Source: Sipunculus nudus (lineage: Eukaryota > Annelida > Sipuncula > Golfingiida > Sipunculidae). Taken from it: a stretch of 64,000 nt of DNA. Below the pieces are notes generated by a model. That model had not been told where the DNA came from. It was given only the letters and a program-made list of their open reading frames with translations, and searched no databases. The stretch is from the NCBI GenBank assembly GCA_026874595.1, contig CM049313.1, positions 35,865,159 to 35,929,158 on the forward strand, read 5' to 3'. The first letter of the stretch is position 1, and every line of letters begins with the position of its first letter. Position numbers and translations under genes: made by a program. Positions 61,618-64,000 of this stretch are shown here, piece after piece.

Positions 61618-61800
61618 AGGGCTCCACCCTCCTTCTCCCTCAGCCTCTTTCTTCCTGTCTAGTTCTGTATCTTCCTGCATATTACTCTTTCTGTCTTTGT
61701 CTGTATGTCAGATTATCCAGCTGTATATATCTGTCTGTCTGTCTGTCTGTCTCTTCTTATCTCTCTCCTTCCTGTCTCTCTCTCGGTCTTTCTTTCTTTC

Positions 61801-61859
<59 letters not shown>

Positions 61860-61864
61860 GTCTG

Positions 61865-61935
<71 letters not shown>
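61618..61935. repeat. Long pyrimidine (CT)n/(CTGT)n/(CTTT)n microsatellite
   Basis: CCTT/TTCC-rich start, then CTGT, CTTT and long CT dinucleotide runs up to about 61935. The overlapping 106- and 92-codon serine-leucine frames are artefacts. Confidence 0.95.
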
Positions 61936-62628
61936 ATATTTTTTTTCAACAGCGAGAACAAAACTACTGAGCCTAGTTTATAAATTTGCAGTTGCTCCAT
62001 ATCGAGGAAGGATTTAAAATCCCGATAAAAGTCCGAGTCGACAATAAGAGAGACCATGTAGGAATATATAGAGCAAGGAAACAAGCTTTAATTAACCTGG
62101 TATATCCGTAATGATTGGGGCCAATAAATACAAATGTATACATATAACTTTTACGTTTACCATTCGTTCAAAGCATAAAGGTTTGGGTGGTAAATCTGTT
62201 ATTACATGTGTTTGTAATTTTCGACCTTCGGATTGTCCAAAGGAACATCAAGCAATGTGCAGATTAGCTTTATTCATACGGCTGGGTTTTATTTGAATGG
62301 TTTACGGTATCTGCAGAATTTTAACGAGCATTTACCCCCTATCACATGGGAGACAGGGCTCTGTCATTGCCACCCTGGTATTCATTTCTAAGTTTCATGT
62401 CTCCTCGTGATGAAAAAAAGAACTACTTAATGTCGCCAGGCACAACGGCCGACATTAAATGTCTGACTGAAAAGATCGCGAGCGTCCGCCCTCCGTTCGG
62501 AATGAGATCTTAGATGGCTGACCCTATGAACCTCCAATCCATTGTAGCAAACCCAATTAATAAACTTATATGTATGTACACATATCGGTTTATTACTCTC
62601 ATTCATGAATATATATAAACTTTTGTTA

Positions 62629-62634
<6 letters not shown>
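61936..62634. other. Unique intergenic DNA
   Basis: No assignable gene. The 61-codon plus-strand frame at 62111-62296 has no recognisable domain. Confidence 0.5.
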
Positions 62635-62685
<51 letters not shown>

Positions 62686-62830
62686 CTAGTTTGAGGATGG
62701 ACATATGGCAATAAGTGAATGTGACTAATACATTAGATGTTCATGCTCTAACTTTAACTTACAAAGATGCCCATAAATGCACCTCAATATGATGCCCCCA
62801 TAAAGAAGCACACATACATAATTACAATAC

Positions 62831-62878
<48 letters not shown>
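62635..62878. repeat. Two (AT)n microsatellites
   Basis: Pure AT tracts at 62635-62682 and 62831-62878, both about 48 bp, separated by 148 bp of unique DNA. Confidence 0.95.
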
Positions 62879-62880
<2 letters not shown>

Positions 62881-64000
62881 TAGGTACATTACAAATTACC
62901 GAATGATATTTGTCGAGCTGGCCCCGTGATTATGCATCATGTTTTCGACCCATGCAGATCTTTGCAGACACAGCCCCATGCTTAACTTGCAATATTTACT
63001 GCTTGAACTGATGATTAATATCGGTGTTAATTAAATCAGTTTTTAATTCCTCCAAAATAGATTCCCTAGTGTGCTTCTGGCCCTTCAAACGAACAAATTT
63101 ACATTATCCGGCAGATTTTCATGATATATAGGAGGGCCCCTTCATAAATAATTTAGAGAACACTGAAAGTTCCTGTTATTGTGTCCGCTAATGAACGGTC
63201 TCCGCTATACGGGGCCCCTACATACAACATGCAAAGATGTTGCCGGCTAAATGTCACTTGATAATGGTAAGTGGCACCAGGAAAGGGTCCAGCGCAGCCA
63301 ACGGGAGTGGGGGTAATAAGATGGGTAATTATAAGAAGTTTTATTTTTGTTTTGTCCATTAATATAACAATGAATGTCCAAACATTATATATAATATATA
63401 TGTCCGAATTAAAAAATATATACCAAGGCCTGTCTTAGTGCGATTGCTGATATTTGTCCCGTCAAAGGCCAGGAAACTTTTCCACGTACATGCGCACTGA
63501 ACGTAATTTTAGTCTGCTCCCCGCGTCTTATGATCCAAGTTTCCAGGTTTAGTTGAATGAAACAAGAATCATGTATGAGACCCTGACAGGAACTTTTTTT
63601 TGTTTATCATTTGTGATTTAACATATACGACCTTCCCATGATGGAATAACGGACCCGATTACTTAGTGTTCGATTTGGTCAACAGAGGCCGCTAGTGTGA
63701 TGGGAAAGGTCTATCGCTACACAGTGCGCAGGACTGGACTCGCAAGAGTACGGCTCTGCTGGTTAGGGCTTGTGGGCATTGATATCTTAGCCCCATAATC
63801 CTACCGGGGCTTCTAAATGCACCAGCTGTATAGGTATAAAGGTAGAGGGAAAAGGCTAATGTAGTCAGTTCAAACATGTTGGGAAAGAATTTTACTCAAG
63901 TAACAAATTACATAAACATACGTTTTGTGCAAAAGATTTTATTTAAAGTAATAAATTGTAAGCATTCACATGAAAAATGTTAACAGGACCTGTTTCCATT
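62879..64000. other. Unique intergenic DNA to the window end
   Basis: Contains a CTCF-like site at 63679-63698 in a passage similar to 45251-45305. The 68- and 61-codon minus-strand frames have no recognisable domain. Confidence 0.5.

Noticed and set aside
61697-62017. 106- and 92-codon overlapping serine/leucine frames
   Set aside because: Translation of a (CT)n tract. Two frames are open at once because the repeat lacks stops.

Overview
This window looks like a gene-poor stretch of a eukaryotic nuclear genome, most probably a marine invertebrate. No prokaryote-like operon layout, rRNA, canonical tRNA gene, CRISPR array or long open reading frame is visible. The longest frame is about 136 codons and is made of microsatellite. 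Kilobase-scale tandem arrays, more than 25 long (AT)n tracts, tRNA-derived SINE pieces and small DNA-transposon-like elements all point to an animal. A mollusc or other lophotrochozoan is a guess, based only on the style of the SINE and of the microsatellites. I assign no protein-coding gene.

Layout. 1-3.3 kb is AT-rich intergenic DNA with (AT)n tracts. 3.3-10.06 kb is a large minisatellite array built from 48-57 bp monomers, with higher-order repeats of 113, 429 and 190 bp and decayed edges. 10.06-14.5 kb is intergenic and includes two GC-richer islands that could be regulatory (10.62-10.87 and 12.5-12.9 kb). 14.5-21.1 kb is a dense (AT)n cluster with a hairpin and G-runs. 21.6-22.6 kb holds a 194-bp tandem duplication and an inverted-repeat element. 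23.92-26.74 kb is a 2.8-kb element with CACTG/CAGTG ends and complex subterminal repeats. 27-31 kb is AT-rich DNA with a hairpin-rich repeat, one weak exon-like segment and a GC-richer block.

31.38-35.69 kb is a second satellite with a 50-bp monomer organised in 150-bp trimers. 35.87-36.27 kb is a 33-bp minisatellite. 36.57-37.2 kb is a unique GC-richer block that could be a regulatory module. 38.98-42.59 kb is a third satellite (23-bp monomer, 46-bp dimer) carrying an internal 1,056-bp direct duplication. 42.6-50 kb is intergenic with SINE fragments, a 192-bp TA-flanked MITE at 47.75 kb, a (GAAT)n tract split by a GC-rich insert, and a decayed ~28-bp minisatellite. 50.7-57.5 kb contains several unique, CpG-containing islands rich in transcription-factor-like motifs. 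57.5-64 kb is intergenic with a tRNA-derived SINE at 60.3 kb, a long CT microsatellite and more (AT)n.

Main points of interest: three sequence-unrelated satellites that each show nested higher-order structure; a recurring CTCF-like core (AGRKGGCRC type) in the unique DNA and, in weaker form, in nearly every monomer of the 50-bp satellite; the 2.8-kb element; and the TA-flanked MITE. All functional readings are inference from motif resemblance. Repeat periods were measured by counting positions in the sequence; motif frequencies were not tested statistically.
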